The translations under genes and the position numbers were made by a program. DNA of 64,000 bases from NCBI GenBank assembly GCA_037576195.1, contig CM075102.1, forward strand, positions 41,598,745 through 41,662,744, in the 5' to 3' direction. Positions 50,200 to 62,319 of the stretch are shown here, piece by piece. This DNA is from Phytoseiulus persimilis. Lineage: Eukaryota; Arthropoda; Arachnida; Mesostigmata; Phytoseiidae. How positions within the stretch are numbered: the stretch's first letter is position 1; the number at the start of each line of letters is the position of its first letter. The notes under the pieces were generated by a model that saw only the letters and a program-made list of their open reading frames with translations, searched no databases and had not been told where the DNA came from.

Positions 50200-50223
50200 C
50201 CCCCCCCCCCCCCCCCCCCCCCC
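50200..50223 (-). repeat. Poly-C tract, 24 bp (poly-G on the minus strand)
   Basis: This is the longest homopolymer in the window, 24 consecutive C, about 130 bp beyond the end of element B. Nothing suggests it is part of that element. Confidence 0.95.
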
Positions 50224-50749
50224 AATCACGTCGGGCGGTAGTCTCCGTCCAGCTGATGGACGAGACCCGCAGCTATAATTTCGGCGTTGACAAATCTCTT
50301 CGTTCTGCGAATCTCGAGAAATAATTCCCCGATCACGAGAAAGCCTCGAGATCGCGCAAGGAGCACAGTGGGATGAGCGGCGTGTTCATCTTCTCTGCGC
50401 AGGAGCGCATCGCAACAGCGTCCAGAGGATCCAACCGTATCCCCTCCAGAGGAATACGTGAATCAATAAACAAGTCTTGGTATCGCTACGTTTCCAAGAT
50501 CGCCCGAAATATGGTGGTCAGGTCTTTCGAAGAGCTCGGAACAGGGAAGAGTTTGCGGTTGTCCTTGCTACCCTAGCCTTGGAGTTGCTTCATCGTTAGG
50601 AATTCCACAGAATGAGTTCCTGCGGTGATAACTGAGGAAATCGGAGATGGAAGAAACGAAAGCGTATTCAAACTGGCTGAGAGCACCGCTGGGACTGACA
50701 CTCCCCAAATGATCCGCTCGTGGGTTGGGAACCCATGACTCGCAAAGGA
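50224..50749. other. Stretch with no supportable gene
   Basis: I see nothing gene-like or repetitive. A 67-codon + frame (50373-50576) has no motif. Confidence 0.5.
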
Positions 50750-50977
50750 TTAAACGGAACGAGAAACCCATAGACGCCCTGTTTCATGTCCGAGACCGAC
50801 TTCAGTCGGGAAAAAACTGGAGGAATTCTCGCGTTGTTGTGCCGGGTAGCGGTAGTTGTTGTCCTCCACTGTGGTATTCCAATAAATTCCACCTTCCCCG
50901 CCGGCGTGGGCGGCTGGCGAGGAAGTGAGCACACTGGCTAGACAGGCCACAATGACTGGAGTGACCTTGCCGAACAT
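50750..50977 (-). CDS. Candidate small secreted protein or first exon
   Basis: The frame starts at ATG 50977 and is 75 codons long. Residues 1-25 look like a classical signal peptide: Lys at position 4, a hydrophobic stretch, then Ala-x-Ala before a likely cleavage near residue 25. The mature part of about 50 residues has two N-glycosylation sequons (Asn-Thr-Thr and Asn-Ser-Ser) and no Cys. Codon use is even and G/C-ending. An out-of-frame ATG lies four bases upstream. A GAAG|GTGGAA site inside could be a donor, in which case only the signal peptide is exonic. I do not recognise a family; a secreted or neuropeptide-type precursor is possible. Confidence 0.3.
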   Translation of the reverse strand: MFGKVTPVIVACLASVLTSSPAAHAGGEGGIYWNTTVEDNNYRYPAQQRENSSSFFPTEVGLGHETGRLWVSRSV

Positions 50978-52558
50978 TCATTCTGAATTCAGACGCCTGC
51001 TCGGGCAAACTTTGCGAGACCCGATCCACCGGGGGGCGTCATTGCGGCTCTCTTAGTATGGCACTCTGAAAACTTATTTGTGCGGTTACCGAGCTGTGAT
51101 CATTGGAAGTCAGTGCTCTCTGTTTTCCCGATTGTACCCTTTGTGCAAGCATTCAGCCAAAAGTAGGCGCTCCACGGGTACCAGCTTGACCTGCCCCGCT
51201 GGAACAGGCGCGGGTCGCAAGAAATCGGGAACCACTGTTCTGAGAACTGTCCAGGATAACTATCACGATTGCTCAATCATTCAATGAAAATCTTTCGAGC
51301 CTGATCCTGCAAGCCAGCTGGTTCGATGCCTTTCAACACTCAACGCGAACAAGCCAAAAGTCTCAACTGGAATCGTTCGAAGGATAATCCATCTCTTGAA
51401 ACTGTAAGCGAACAGAAGAGTGTCAACATTCACGACGGCAGCGGCATGAGAGTCAGACAGAGAAGGGGAGAGGAGGGACAGCTCCTCCGAGGAAAATGTC
51501 TGGTCTGGTTAGGCCGCTCCTTGTTGCTCAGCCAACAGCCCGTTAGACGCTTGCGTCACGCTCCTGCCTACGTATGGAGTGCAGGAGCCTCCGCTATGGC
51601 TGCAAACCACAGGGCTTGACCTCGATTCTGCGCAAACGGCAACGTTGCGAGCTACAGCAGGATGCTCTACGCGGATGTAGGGTCAGATCCTGGAAGTTCT
51701 TCTTATTATCTAATAACCAACAGTGCGAATCGGGCAACCCTCCGAGTCTATGTCGGCATGAGGAGTTAGCTCGTTTCCATGCATTCTTCGAGACTCGAGC
51801 CGGGCGATCCGGGAAATCACGCGCCGATCTTCGTGCGTGAATTGCTGCACCGAGGATCATGCTCTCGAGCCTCCGAGTTTTCAGGATGGATGCGGTGAGT
51901 CGGACGGCTAGCTCAGGAATTTGAGGACGGCCATCCGGAAACATCTGCAAGTGATCGATTTCGGTTCACGGATCTAGGATTGAAGAGCCCGGATTCAAAA
52001 CGTCGTAAGTTCACTTTTCTAACAGTTGAGTTTGCAGTCAGGAATTCATCGATCCGATTTCCGACAACGTTATTTTGCGCTTTTCTCGGAAAAGCTTCAC
52101 TACTTGTTTCTCTACACTTCTTACGTTCACAAGAAAAGCGAGATCTAACGTTATGGGAAATCGATTCGATGAGTTTCCGACTGAAAACACGACTTAGAGT
52201 GATTTGGAGTTACGCCGTTTCGAATCGTGGCTCTTCACTTAGAGAATCCCTCGCACCCAAGGCTCTCCGAATTTCGGTCTGACGACAGCGCTCGCAGCTC
52301 GGATTTCGAATGCTCCCGACAAGCTTGTGTTTTGTTCATTCTCACCATTCACTGGGGTGAGGTCAGAGCAGTCCGATAAACATTTGCCGATATTTTTTTT
52401 AGGACAAGTGTGTAGATGTGTGGAAACGAGGCTCACGGAAGACTGGTCCCGGGATGGACGATGGAGAGAACGGTCGACAAACACGACTGAACCGTGTTGG
52501 CTCGTTTGATCCATTTGGATGGAGTGGCAGCTGGCCGCAGCAGAGTCTACCGCCGCAA
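50978..52558. other. Stretch with no supportable gene
   Basis: This is unassigned. Frames of 60-120 codons occur on both strands with no recognisable motif. A GGATGCG|GTGAGT donor-like site lies near 51893. Confidence 0.45.
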
Positions 52559-52840
52559 ATGGTTCCGTGTTTTGTGCTAATGGCCCTCCTCTGTTGGACA
52601 CCAGGAGTGTGCCGCTCCGGCAAACCAGCCGCAACGGAGTTGAGCCTCTTCCAGAATTTTGAGCCAGCGTTCGCGCACAATATAAAACTACTCTGTCTGG
52701 ACAATAACAGAGTTGCTTGGCAACCTCGCCGAGATCCTTCCAAACGCGCGCCGAAAGGATTTCTCATCCGTTATCCAGTTCCATGTGTTTTAAAACGAAC
52801 AGGTCGGTCGGGCTGGCAGAGTTCTTCAACAGGGGAATGA
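52559..52840 (+). CDS. Candidate small secreted protein, 93 codons
   Basis: I chose the ATG at 52559 because the next 17 residues form a signal-peptide-like hydrophobic segment ending near a Cys-Arg-Ser-Gly, with G at +4. The mature part has a short hydrophobic patch followed by a basic, Pro/Arg/Lys-rich C-terminal half. It has two widely spaced Cys and no repeat or domain. The same frame is open 47 codons further upstream. A minus-strand frame (52399-52767) overlaps it, so chance is a real possibility. I do not recognise a product. Confidence 0.25.
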   Translation: MVPCFVLMALLCWTPGVCRSGKPAATELSLFQNFEPAFAHNIKLLCLDNNRVAWQPRRDPSKRAPKGFLIRYPVPCVLKRTGRSGWQSSSTGE

Positions 52841-55800
52841 GTTCTCGAGTTGGACACTCAAGTGGCCACTTCTTCAGTGACTGTTGGGGCGTGGCCGTCA
52901 GCTGAGCTATTCGAAATTTTTCCACGGAACCGCTTCTCCTAATTAGACGGAGTTGTCTCGCAGTCCAGCTTGGTTGGATTCGGGCGGGAGCTCTCCGATT
53001 CCGACACTTCGTACTGGGGCTCGTAATGGCGCCAATCAATTGGAAATCGATCCGAAAAAAAAGCGGAAACCCAAGTATCCACTCGACCGCTAGTTAGGAC
53101 AGTTCCGAGATGATGATCGTAAGCCGATAATTGAGGTGACATCGAAGTCGAGTACAAGCCGACATGTTTCGGAAGGGATTAAGGGGACCTTCCTGTGTGA
53201 TTTCACGATATTTCGATATTTCCCCACTGAGGACGGGGCCACGTCACTCTCGAACTTCGAATCTGAAGAGAGCGAAACGTCCAGTGGATATTTCTCGAGG
53301 GATGGTCTAAGCTCTGAACCAGAACGATGACGGAATAAAGCGCAGAGAAAGAAATCTGGATCAAATCAAGGATTTCGGCCATCCCAGTATTGGGCCTGGC
53401 GGATACTCCCAGGTCACTCTACATGTCATCATTGCTGTGAGTTCGCACGCGAATTTTCGCATTGGGTTTGGTTGATGATCACAACAGGAAAACCACTGCG
53501 ACAACATCGTTTCTTTCCCCACACAAATGGAGCTCAGAGACCCAGACTCATGACCTGACCGGCACTCAGGAACGAAAAGTTGAAGAAATCAAACTAGAGA
53601 AGACATCTTATCACTAGAGGGCCATCCACGGCTTCCACCATCTCATATGTGATAAGAGAATTCGACACGACCCGGGCGAGAACTGCGGATGTACATTGTA
53701 TGCACAGAAATGCCCCCAATAATACCTGTACAGTTGTGAAAACTCAGCTAACTTTGACCTGACCAGAGCAGGTGCCATGCAGAGGAATAACAGATTGCGA
53801 CATATAGAAACCATCCACACCGATGTTCGGTGAATAAAACGCGTATGAAGTAGAGACCAAGGTTGTTATCGCGCATGAGGGCAATGATTTGCATGACCTC
53901 GTTCCCAGTGGAAAAATATCACAAAATCACGGAGGAAAGTCCTCTCGAGCAGCGGGCAGCCGGAGAGTTTTCTGTTCGAACCGAGGAGACTCGGATTTCT
54001 CGTTCCCTATAATCCGATCGACCACGAGCGGCACTTCAGCCTCAACAAGAAAACTCGCGCTCCGTTCGTAGGATCAGGAACCTTCCCTTTGCCCTGCAAT
54101 CATTGTAGTCATTCGCCTGTCACGTCTCCCAACCGTCTCAGGGACTCACCGGAGCCATGAGCTCATGACCCTCAATGAGTTACCCTGGCAGACTTCGGCC
54201 CTTCCACCAGCCCATGAGGTCGCCCTGGTCGGTAGCAGCCGACTGCGGTCACGTCTTCGTGAGATGGCCAATGAGGGGTGGGGGAAAATCACGGCCTCCT
54301 CTTTCCAAGTGAGTCTGCAGGGACTTCGGTGATTTATCAACTTAGCCCGCACGCGATCCGTCCCGCACAAGTTGAACCTCATGTATTCCAAGCAACCCCG
54401 GATGTTCCCCCAACTTCCTCTACATGGGAGTTTGACTCCGCACCGGACACCCTGATGTCGAGTTGTCTTCAAGCTTGCTCACCTCCAACCTTGACCGATC
54501 GGAAGGAAAAGTTCAACCATGGACGGACAGATGACGAGCATCCATTGGTACAGGAATGCTCGGGAAGCTATGTCAGAATAAACCGATCAAGTTCGAAACC
54601 CAGATCTTCCGTGGAGCCTCTCGGAGATCATTCTGCAATCGAATAGCGAGTTCCGACGCATCTCATACACGCGGCGCAAGATTGCCGATGTTCTCCGACA
54701 CGAACTCAGCTCTTCCTCCGTCGGCATCGATCAGGAATCAGCCGCTGAGGAAGTTCCCCTCCCCTCTCGAGCTGGGGTGACATCACTTGGGATTCACGTC
54801 ACGCGCATTATATTGGCCGAGTCCCATTCATCAGACAGTCGGCCCAGAGTCGAGATGCACGAGCTGTGAAGTGAAAACACTTGTGCTCTCTGGGAGCTTC
54901 TCGGGCGTGTTATCGCTCTCAGATCCTACGTGCGACCTCCATCTCAGACGTTTTCAACTGCCTATTTATGAAAACCACTTGTTACACGACGAGACTGTGC
55001 TGCATTCATCCTGCGTCGGATCTGGTGCATTTCCTCCTCCATCCATTTCATCCACGATGCGTTTAACTTACCTTCTCACCTCACGAACTCATTGATTGAT
55101 CCGAGCTCAAATGCCAATCAAACGGAGGCCTCGAAGATCCAGCTGCGCGCTTCCTTCTACGATGCCCGTGGTCGAGAGATCATCGACTGCGACAATGAAA
55201 GAAATTTCAATGGACTTTTGCTCTTCTGGAACCTATTTCGTGTGAGCCAACGCGAACCTGAAACCACCTTTCGGGGGTCCGGTTGAGGAGTCGAAAATAT
55301 TCGTTCTGACGTCACGTTCGCCGCGACTGCTTGGGAGGCTCTTGTTGTGCTAAATGGAAGCCCTAGCCTGTTTTGGAAACGAATCTCGCAAACCCTCGCT
55401 CGATCCTTGATCCCATTGAAGCTAATTTAATCTGTGTTGTTTTGCTCCTTTTAGTTACTCGCCCCGCTCCTACCCCGTTGTTTCCCTAGCCCCGCTATTC
55501 CCTCCTAGGTTTTTTCCGCTCTTCTGTCTCTCCACCTGGGCTCACTCGCCCTCTCTGTCTCAGTCTTTTTTCCGCTGTGAGCTCACTCTTTTCCGATGTT
55601 TCAGCTTCCACCGTCACGATTCGAACTGATCGCAATCGACTTCCGATAGCCGCCGACTGTCGGGCTCCTAAATGCAGATGTCTTGAATCTCGTGGTTCCG
55701 AACGACGCATCACCAGACCGTTACGGTTCGATGTTAACCTTTCCTCCTCTTTCGCTGCTCTGCTGATCATCGGGACCGTTTTTCTACGCTTCACTATGTA

Positions 55801-56291
55801 CTCACGAGGCTCCGCCGCGGTGCCTAGAAAGAGTTGTCCCTGGCTTCGGATGGATGATTTCTGAAGTGGGGGGCCGAGTCCTCGAACCCGAAGAGAATCG
55901 TCCCCGCGGCCGTCCCGTTCGAATCCCTCGATGACAGACTATGTGAATGTGTACGTTCCGCTCTTCGCGTTTTGACTCCGTTTCAAGAAGGTTTCGGGAA
56001 CGAGGCTGCATCGCTCAGAGCCTTGTAGAAGAAACTTTCCTCGGAGCCACCTCTCTCATGTGCTCGGCCCCTCTTCAACGTGGGAACGTTTTCATCGAAC
56101 TCCGCGAGGGGCCAGCCTGGATTGACGTCGTCATTTGAGGTAGATGTTGAGAATGGTACAGTTCCAGCTGCACTCGGGGATTCCACGAAGGTTGGTCCGA
56201 TTTTTTTCAGAAGCATTCTATACAGTGTATCATGGCAGCACACAACGGCCGAATCCAGATGGAGATCCGTTGAGGACGAGTACGGGCACAG
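52841..56291. other. Stretch with no supportable gene
   Basis: The most protein-like piece is a + strand frame open from 54972 to 55286, ending at a CGT|GTGAGC donor-like site. The same DNA also has minus-strand splice-like signals (a TTTCATTGTCGCAG acceptor at about 55182 and a GAGAAG|GTAAGT donor at about 55071). I cannot decide between strands, so no gene is called. A TTCGAATCC B-box-like word near 55913 has no matching tRNA fold. Confidence 0.4.
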
Positions 56292-56915
56292 TTGAAGTGT
56301 TTGCAGCCGCCTTCGATTCCGTCGAGATTTGGAAGCCACAATTCAGGAGCAGCGTATTTCCTCACCGAATGTTTCCCCGGTGAAGACACAGCTCAGTTCG
56401 AACTATGCAGCAATTGTTTCACAGTTGTTGAGCTAGGACCAGTCGCTGGACGTCAACCCCGGGCGGTATTGAACACCGGGGAGCCTCATTTTCTACGGGT
56501 ACTTGGAGCAGCTCTCATACTCTCCACATATTTCGGAGTCCCCTCTGAAACAATATCGAAAGACAGAGAAAATATGCGTCCCACTCCCATGAGTATGTCA
56601 GAAATCAGAAAAAGGAGGAGTGATCGCCGCGGAGTAACACCTGAACATGTGATCCACACGTCTGTGAGAAATATTCGAATCAGGGTAGGGGACGCAATAC
56701 AAAACATGTATCAACCCCTTCGCTCAACGGAAAGTATAAGTCGCGATATGATTGAAGATCTCGACTCCGTAGAACGACTGACCGACACCAAACGAGCATT
56801 TTTGAGAGCGATTCCAAACTCTGTCCGGTTCTGGGCCGCTCCGCCAGACAGTATAGATGAGCGCACACACGAGCACCACAAAACAACCATAGAAAAGCAT
56901 CGTACAGAAAACTAG
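56292..56915 (+). CDS. Open frame of 207 codons, unrecognised
   Basis: The frame is open from a TTTGCAG acceptor-like site at about 56306; the first ATG in the second half is at 56574. The C-terminal 110 residues are charged (Arg, Glu, Asp, His) with helix-like spacing and no known domain. The opposite strand offers two shorter ATG frames (56724-56900 and 56486-56707) that begin with or contain strongly hydrophobic segments, so a minus-strand membrane protein is an alternative reading. The length is only mildly above chance. Confidence 0.2.
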   Translation: MKCLQPPSIPSRFGSHNSGAAYFLTECFPGEDTAQFELCSNCFTVVELGPVAGRQPRAVLNTGEPHFLRVLGAALILSTYFGVPSETISKDRENMRPTPMSMSEIRKRRSDRRGVTPEHVIHTSVRNIRIRVGDAIQNMYQPLRSTESISRDMIEDLDSVERLTDTKRAFLRAIPNSVRFWAAPPDSIDERTHEHHKTTIEKHRTEN

Positions 56916-59264
56916 CGACCCCACACACCGCCTCCTGCAACCAACGGCCGCATCACCATTTTAAACCTGACACCCTCTACCGAAATCGGGAGCATGTACG
57001 TGCGGGAGACAACGTTTTCACGCAGAACTCTGGAAAGAATTTTCTCTTTCGGTCCTGGGTTCATCCAACGGATACAGGACGAATTCCCATTACGAACACG
57101 AGCGACAGTCGAACGCTTGCTCTCCTGTCTGCTTGCCTGTTCGTCGGCTCTCTTGGCCGCGGGGTCCTACTCGCTCATGGAGCCGCGAACCCCCCTCGTC
57201 GTCGCTGGCAGCAGTTCAAGGCAGGTGTGCTACGTCTAGCGCTGTCACACGCACTCCCACACTCGGTTAGAAGTATGATGGACAGACAACGCAAACCAAG
57301 CGACGAGGTGTCTGGCGCCGAGAAATTATCAAGACCTCTCGGCTTACCCGCTGACATCCGAGACCCGAAAGGATTCGGGGGACAAGGGTTATTTCCCGCG
57401 GTTCCCAGCTCCCTATCCTGCGCGCCTCCGCCTGATCATCATCTGTGTGCGACAAGTTTCCCCTTTTACGTTCGTCGTTCTGTATTCGTTTGATGAGTTC
57501 TCGATCATCCTGTTCGATCACACTGCGGCCTAACGCGTATGTCCGTTGAGCGAGCTCCTACACCGCTCCGTCTTCCCATGGGGAACAAATGGTAAACACT
57601 GAGTCAGCATCTGCGGTATCCTATGATCTCTGTGAAGAATTGAGAAATTCTACGGACTCTTAATAACATCAGACCCCGGGGCTATGGTCTTAGAGAACGA
57701 AACGCGTGGCAAAGCATCTTTCTGTTTTTGGCTTCAGGATGACAGCGCTTCAAGCGTGCCTGGCGGAGCCCTCGCGTTCCCTAAAACACGATCCTCGAAA
57801 AAACTCTCCGTACGAATAGGAAGTCTTCCTCTACGGCTGCGTTTCTTTTCTCGAGGAAGTGAATACGAGAAATGGAGAGAGGAAGGAAGCGAGGGTCACG
57901 GCCGAGCTCATGGATCAAACTGTGAGCAGTTCTGGGACTCGAGACAATACTGATTTTTTCTAGGAGAAATTCCAACATGGTGATCAACAAGTTAACTCCC
58001 TGACGGGATATTCCGCACACTCGAAGAGTCCCTCAGCAGAGGAAGCATGAAATCAAAACTACCTCCCATCCGTGTTCGTATGGGGTGATGACGGGGCTTT
58101 TTTTAGGAACCGGATCCCGGAAAAGACATCGCACGTTACCCTTGCACCAACGTCACTCAAAATTAATGAAGACTTCACGTGGTTATCCTTATCCAGAACG
58201 TCATTCAGGGTATTCTCTCTCTTCAATCAAAGACATATACTTCCTCAGACAGCGGATTTTTCCATGTACGTGAACATATACAATAGGCACCCGTAACGGT
58301 GGCTTCTCTGTTTGCGAATCTTGTTGAGTCCATGCCTAAGCTTTGCTCAGTAAACAGTGTTCTCAGAGCTAACAGCTGGCTTTGTCTCCATCTACCCTGA
58401 GTATTGTCTCTCAGTCGGACCCTCAAGATGATGCCAGAAATAAGCACTGCAGAACCGCATTCCCAAGCCATCAGTCAAACGGAGCAGTTTACAGATGATA
58501 CGGGATGCGGCCACGCCTATTAAGTTGATACCCCATGAAGAGCGCTTGAAGTGCCGAAAGTAAGCCTCGGTACTCTGAAAAGCGCTCAGAGATATTCAGG
58601 GAAAACAGCTCCGGCTTTCCGTATTCCGACGAGGGCATGCGCACCCGCTCCGTCGCCTCTCGTGAGGCTCCGAGAAAATCATAATCTTCTCGGCGTGATT
58701 CTTCGAATCGAGGGAAGATTTCGATGGCGATTTCCTCCTCTTCGGGATAATATAGGAACAGCGGATAGCGTACCCAACCTTGTTCTCTCTCTTGACCGCT
58801 GATCTATTCCGGGGTTTCCGTGAGCTGGGGCTGTTTTTTTCCCACTTCGAGGAAAACTGTGGGACTATTGGTGTATTCGGGGGGCGATGGGTCTATTCTC
58901 GAATATTCCGTGCGAGCCAAAGGACTTAAAGATCAAGATCACAAACATCGTCCTCCGGGCCCCGACCACGAATCCACGAGTTCCTCTCGAGTAATCTGCG
59001 TCGAGGAAGTTCTTTCGATGAGGGATCGTTGAGAAATTGGAAGCAGTGCGGATAGCGAGCAGAACGGCCCCGCGTGCCGCTACCTGTCCGCCCAGGACAA
59101 TCCTTCGCGAGAGCTCTCGTAACTCAGTCGGAAGCAAGCATCCCCAAGCTCTGGACATCCTAAACGTCTTCTCCCAGGAGCTTCCTTTGCGATGGATAGC
59201 TGAGAGGAGGACGCATGTTTTTCTCCTTTACTCGCAACAATCGGTCAACGATTGCATTTTGTAG
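56916..59264. other. Stretch with no supportable gene
   Basis: Only short overlapping frames are present. A 75-codon + frame (59037-59264) just before the next entry ends one base short of its splice acceptor and may belong to the same decayed or spliced gene. Confidence 0.45.
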
Positions 59265-59587
59265 ACCGACTCGAGGAAAACCCTTCGTTTTTTCTACTTG
59301 TTCAACAGAACTACCCGGGAAACGTCTCAAGTCAACCGATCGAGCTCGGAGTGGTCCTAACGGATGCGGGGAAGGATTCCAGTGACTCGTTGCAGTTAAG
59401 GCTTGACTCGGTCCAGAGCTCGAAATCGGCGACCGATCACATCAACCTCACAAAAATCGCAGATCTCTTTGCAAAACCTCGTATTCGATGCGATCCTTAC
59501 GTTACTCCCCGGGAAGCCGAATTCGGAGAATTTCCCGATGGTAAAAAGTTTCAAAACTGGTCCAAATTGATGGCGATGTTTTGGTGA
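59265..59587 (+). CDS. Exon-like open frame, start of the 59-62 kb + strand run
   Basis: A TTGCATTTTGTAG acceptor ends at 59264 and the frame then stays open for about 107 codons to TGA at 59585. The protein is balanced, with acidic, aromatic and Asn/Gln residues, and no long frame opposes it on the minus strand. A GATG|GTAAAA donor at 59541 could end an internal exon earlier. It is followed on the same strand by exon-like frames at 59918 and 60593, but the phases do not join cleanly to this one. I do not recognise the product. Confidence 0.25.
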
Positions 59588-59917
59588 ACGTTACGTTACA
59601 TAGCCCTGCTCTCTGCTCCCTCAGCCTCGCCACGTTTATCCCTTTCATCGCTTTTCCCGTCCTCACTGATCGATCTTACTTTGAAAAAGACTGCCTGATT
59701 CGCCGATCCGATCCCGACCCCTCACAGTGAGGAAGGTTCAGGTCTTATTGTTAACCCAGCTGTCACGAGACTATCTTGTCTGTTTCCATGAACAGTGAAG
59801 ACCAAATCTATCGACTCAGTCAACCGGGAACCCTTGGAGTGTTGGATGAGGGTGCCGGTCTCAGGCAGTCGACACGGCTTGTAGTCATGGTTATGTTGGA
59901 GTTGCTATTCCATTCAG

Positions 59918-60184
59918 CTCGGCGTGTTCACAGGGGAAACTCGAAAGATACGAGTCCAAATGCAACAAAACTCCTACGAGATTACTCCAGAGAGGGAACT
60001 ATACGTGCTCCGAGAACACGGTGCTTGTGCTGAGAGCGAGCCCACCCGCGGGAAAATGGTTTCCCTCATAATGGGATCTCGAGTGAAACCCAGCTCCCCG
60101 AGGACGGCGCGTTTCGATTGCTTCTCCGTGCTGCGACTATTGGTAAACGACAGTTTCTTCCTTCCTTCCGAAGGAGCCGAACAG
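59918..60184 (+). CDS. Exon-like frame with matching splice sites (89 codons, phase 0-0)
   Basis: The segment lies exactly between a TTGCTATTCCATTCAG acceptor and a CAG|GTACGC donor, and one frame is open throughout for 89 whole codons. The frame contains an acidic/Tyr-rich part followed by a hydrophobic Phe/Leu/Val stretch. No minus-strand frame opposes it. The next candidate exon on this strand (60593) starts in the compatible phase. No domain is recognised; a gene of unknown function or a transposon gene is possible. Confidence 0.28.
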
Positions 60185-60592
60185 GTACGCAGGGCCGAAT
60201 AACCGACGATGGCGAACAGCTCTAAGTAGGGGGATTAGCGGAGACCACTTGCGCTGAGCCGCTATGACTTCAGCGTGATAACGCACGTCGTCAGATTCGA
60301 GCAGGTTTATGCAGGCCGCGGACCCGCCATCGGAGGAGTCGGAGCTATTCTCGCCACGTTTCCCTCTAGGCTAGCTGCGGAGCTCGTTGATATTCCCTCG
60401 GCGCGAAGCGTCAACAAACCAGTATCTATTGGGAACAACCCTTCGCTTTCATAGCAATGTGCCAACAACTTGGGATTTGGATGTCGACGCGCCGAGCAGA
60501 AAAGTGAATGCAGGAACGAATGTTTTCATGCGCTCGATGCGATTCCCCCAACGTTCCCCTCTCAATATCCCATTTGTGTGGATGTTCTCCAG

Positions 60593-60789
60593 GGTGTTGG
60601 CGTCGCTCCGGCGTTTTTCCATCCGCAATTATTTGCGAGTTTCGGGCTTCTACGGCGTGTGGTGCTTCCATGTTCCAGGAACGCAGACATTCATTCGGCC
60701 GCGAGTGTTCACACCCTTGACTTCGTTCTGTCAAAGCTAACGACATCTCGAGAGGAATCTCCTCAAGGCTTCCCCCGTTTCGAGTTCGT
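60593..60789 (+). CDS. Exon-like frame with matching splice sites (phase 0-2)
   Basis: It starts after GTTCTCCAG and ends at CGT|GTGAGT. The frame is open throughout, with hydrophobic and aromatic residues in the first half. Its start phase fits the end of the 59918-60184 candidate, which would give an intron of about 408 bp. Other frames also cross this DNA: a 117-codon + frame at 60387-60740 and a 126-codon minus frame at 60426-60806. The call is therefore weak. Confidence 0.22.
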
Positions 60790-61434
60790 GTGAGTGCAGG
60801 AAACACTGTATCCGAGGAGTCAGCACACCAGACCAGCCACCGCTCCCGAACTTCGAGGTAACGACCTTTATAAATCCGTCACGCGGCCCTCTTCCTGCGA
60901 GTAGTTCTCACAACGACGCTCTGTCTTCGAGTGAAACCTCCTGCTGCCCGGGTGGCTCTCACGGGAACACAGCTTATCTTTCTCGTCACTCCGCTCCTAG
61001 TGAGGTTGCCGGGACGTCTCTCATCTGGTGACGATCGCGACCGCGAGTATACGCGCCGAAATTTCGCCTTGGGTGAAGCCAGGACACGGCTTTCATTTCG
61101 CAATTCCTGGCTTAACAGCGGCCGTCTCGTTCGCACTCCTCGGATAAATGGGTCTTCGGGGACTATGTGTGCGTATGCGCGAGGCGAGATCTATTTTTGC
61201 GGGGCTCCTCGTTCGGCGCCATAATGTACGGGCTCCAAACTACGTTTAGCAATTCATTGTTCGCGCTCTTGCTCGCCGCCAAGCTTTGACACGCTTCCTC
61301 TCGGCACGGTTTTCGCCGCCTTGTTCTCCTCATCTCATATCTCGCCTGCGTTGCCATAGATGGATAAGGCAGGGCTGGCGAGGCAGATTTTGAAGGATCT
61401 CCATGAGCGGAACGGCACCCCTTAGTTGCGTGTT

Positions 61435-62112
61435 ATGGATGATCGCTCATCAACAGCGACCCGAGGATTGCTCGTCGTATATCGGAACGAAAGCGGGGAG
61501 CACCATTGTCCGCTTATCTTGGAGTATTCCGACAATCCTGCGGAAGAAATTCATGCTCAGAGAAGCCCCAACGTGCTTGTCGAAACTTCAATATTTCATT
61601 ATCAGGTACGCGTTTCTATGAAGCGCGTTTGTCGTTTAGTTCCGCTGAAGTTTTCTCTTGTTGGGTGCTCGTTCTCTTCGTTTCGACGCAAGACCTAAAT
61701 GAAGAGAGCGCCGTTCGGAGTACTTCTATCTCGCAGATCAACAAAACGTCACAACGTTTGATAAATACAGCACCGATGTTTTCCCCGGTCTGACATTTCA
61801 CGGACGCGCGTTGAGTGCTCTTCGCGACGATCGCTCTCATGTGACGTTCAAAACAGGTGAGAGGAGCAACGCCGAACTTGAGTGCGCTCTTATGTGGCTG
61901 TCAGAAGCTGAATTGGAACGCTGACTTTTTCTTCGCGGACCACTCGAAGAGCCAGCGACTTGAGGAGGGAGCTAGCGAGCAATGTTCCCGCTATCCGAGC
62001 TTGAAACGGCTCCAATTATTTCGAGTTGCTTCTAGATACTGTCTGGGCGAGGGTGCGTGGCGATGGTGCACTCGCCGATCCGCGGAGTACGTCTACGGAA
62101 GAGCGTCATTGA
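61435..62112 (+). CDS. Candidate three-exon gene, unrecognised
   Basis: Exon 1 (61435-61605) starts at ATG with G at -3 and +4, is open for 57 codons and ends at CAG|GTACGC. Exon 2 is open from 61703 and would run from about 61709 to 61856, ending at AACAG|GTGAGA. Exon 3 (62036-62112) follows a TTGCTTCTAG acceptor and ends in TGA; its phase fits exon 2. The product would be about 130 residues and fairly acidic, with no domain I can name. Upstream, the same frame reads from an ATG at 61360 to a TAG at 61423, so a decayed longer gene is also possible. The exon 2 acceptor is poor. Confidence 0.28.
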
Positions 62113-62319
62113 AGTAGATTTTCTCGAGAATCAGTCATTTCTCCATACTGTCGAATCATTCCGTCGTTGCACTCCGTAGTGGGGTCCGTCGAAGGCGCCC
62201 AGACTTCTCGGACCTTTTCCGGCTCCACAGACTGGGCGAATCACACTGGGAACGATCGGACCCTCATACACGCCATCCGACAAGGAGCTCTAAATACTCA
62301 AACTCCAATAATCATCAGA

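Noticed and set aside
55866-55935. Second tRNA-like sequence around a TTCGAATCC word
   Set aside because: The T-arm does not pair, no A box is at the right distance, and no acceptor stem can be formed.
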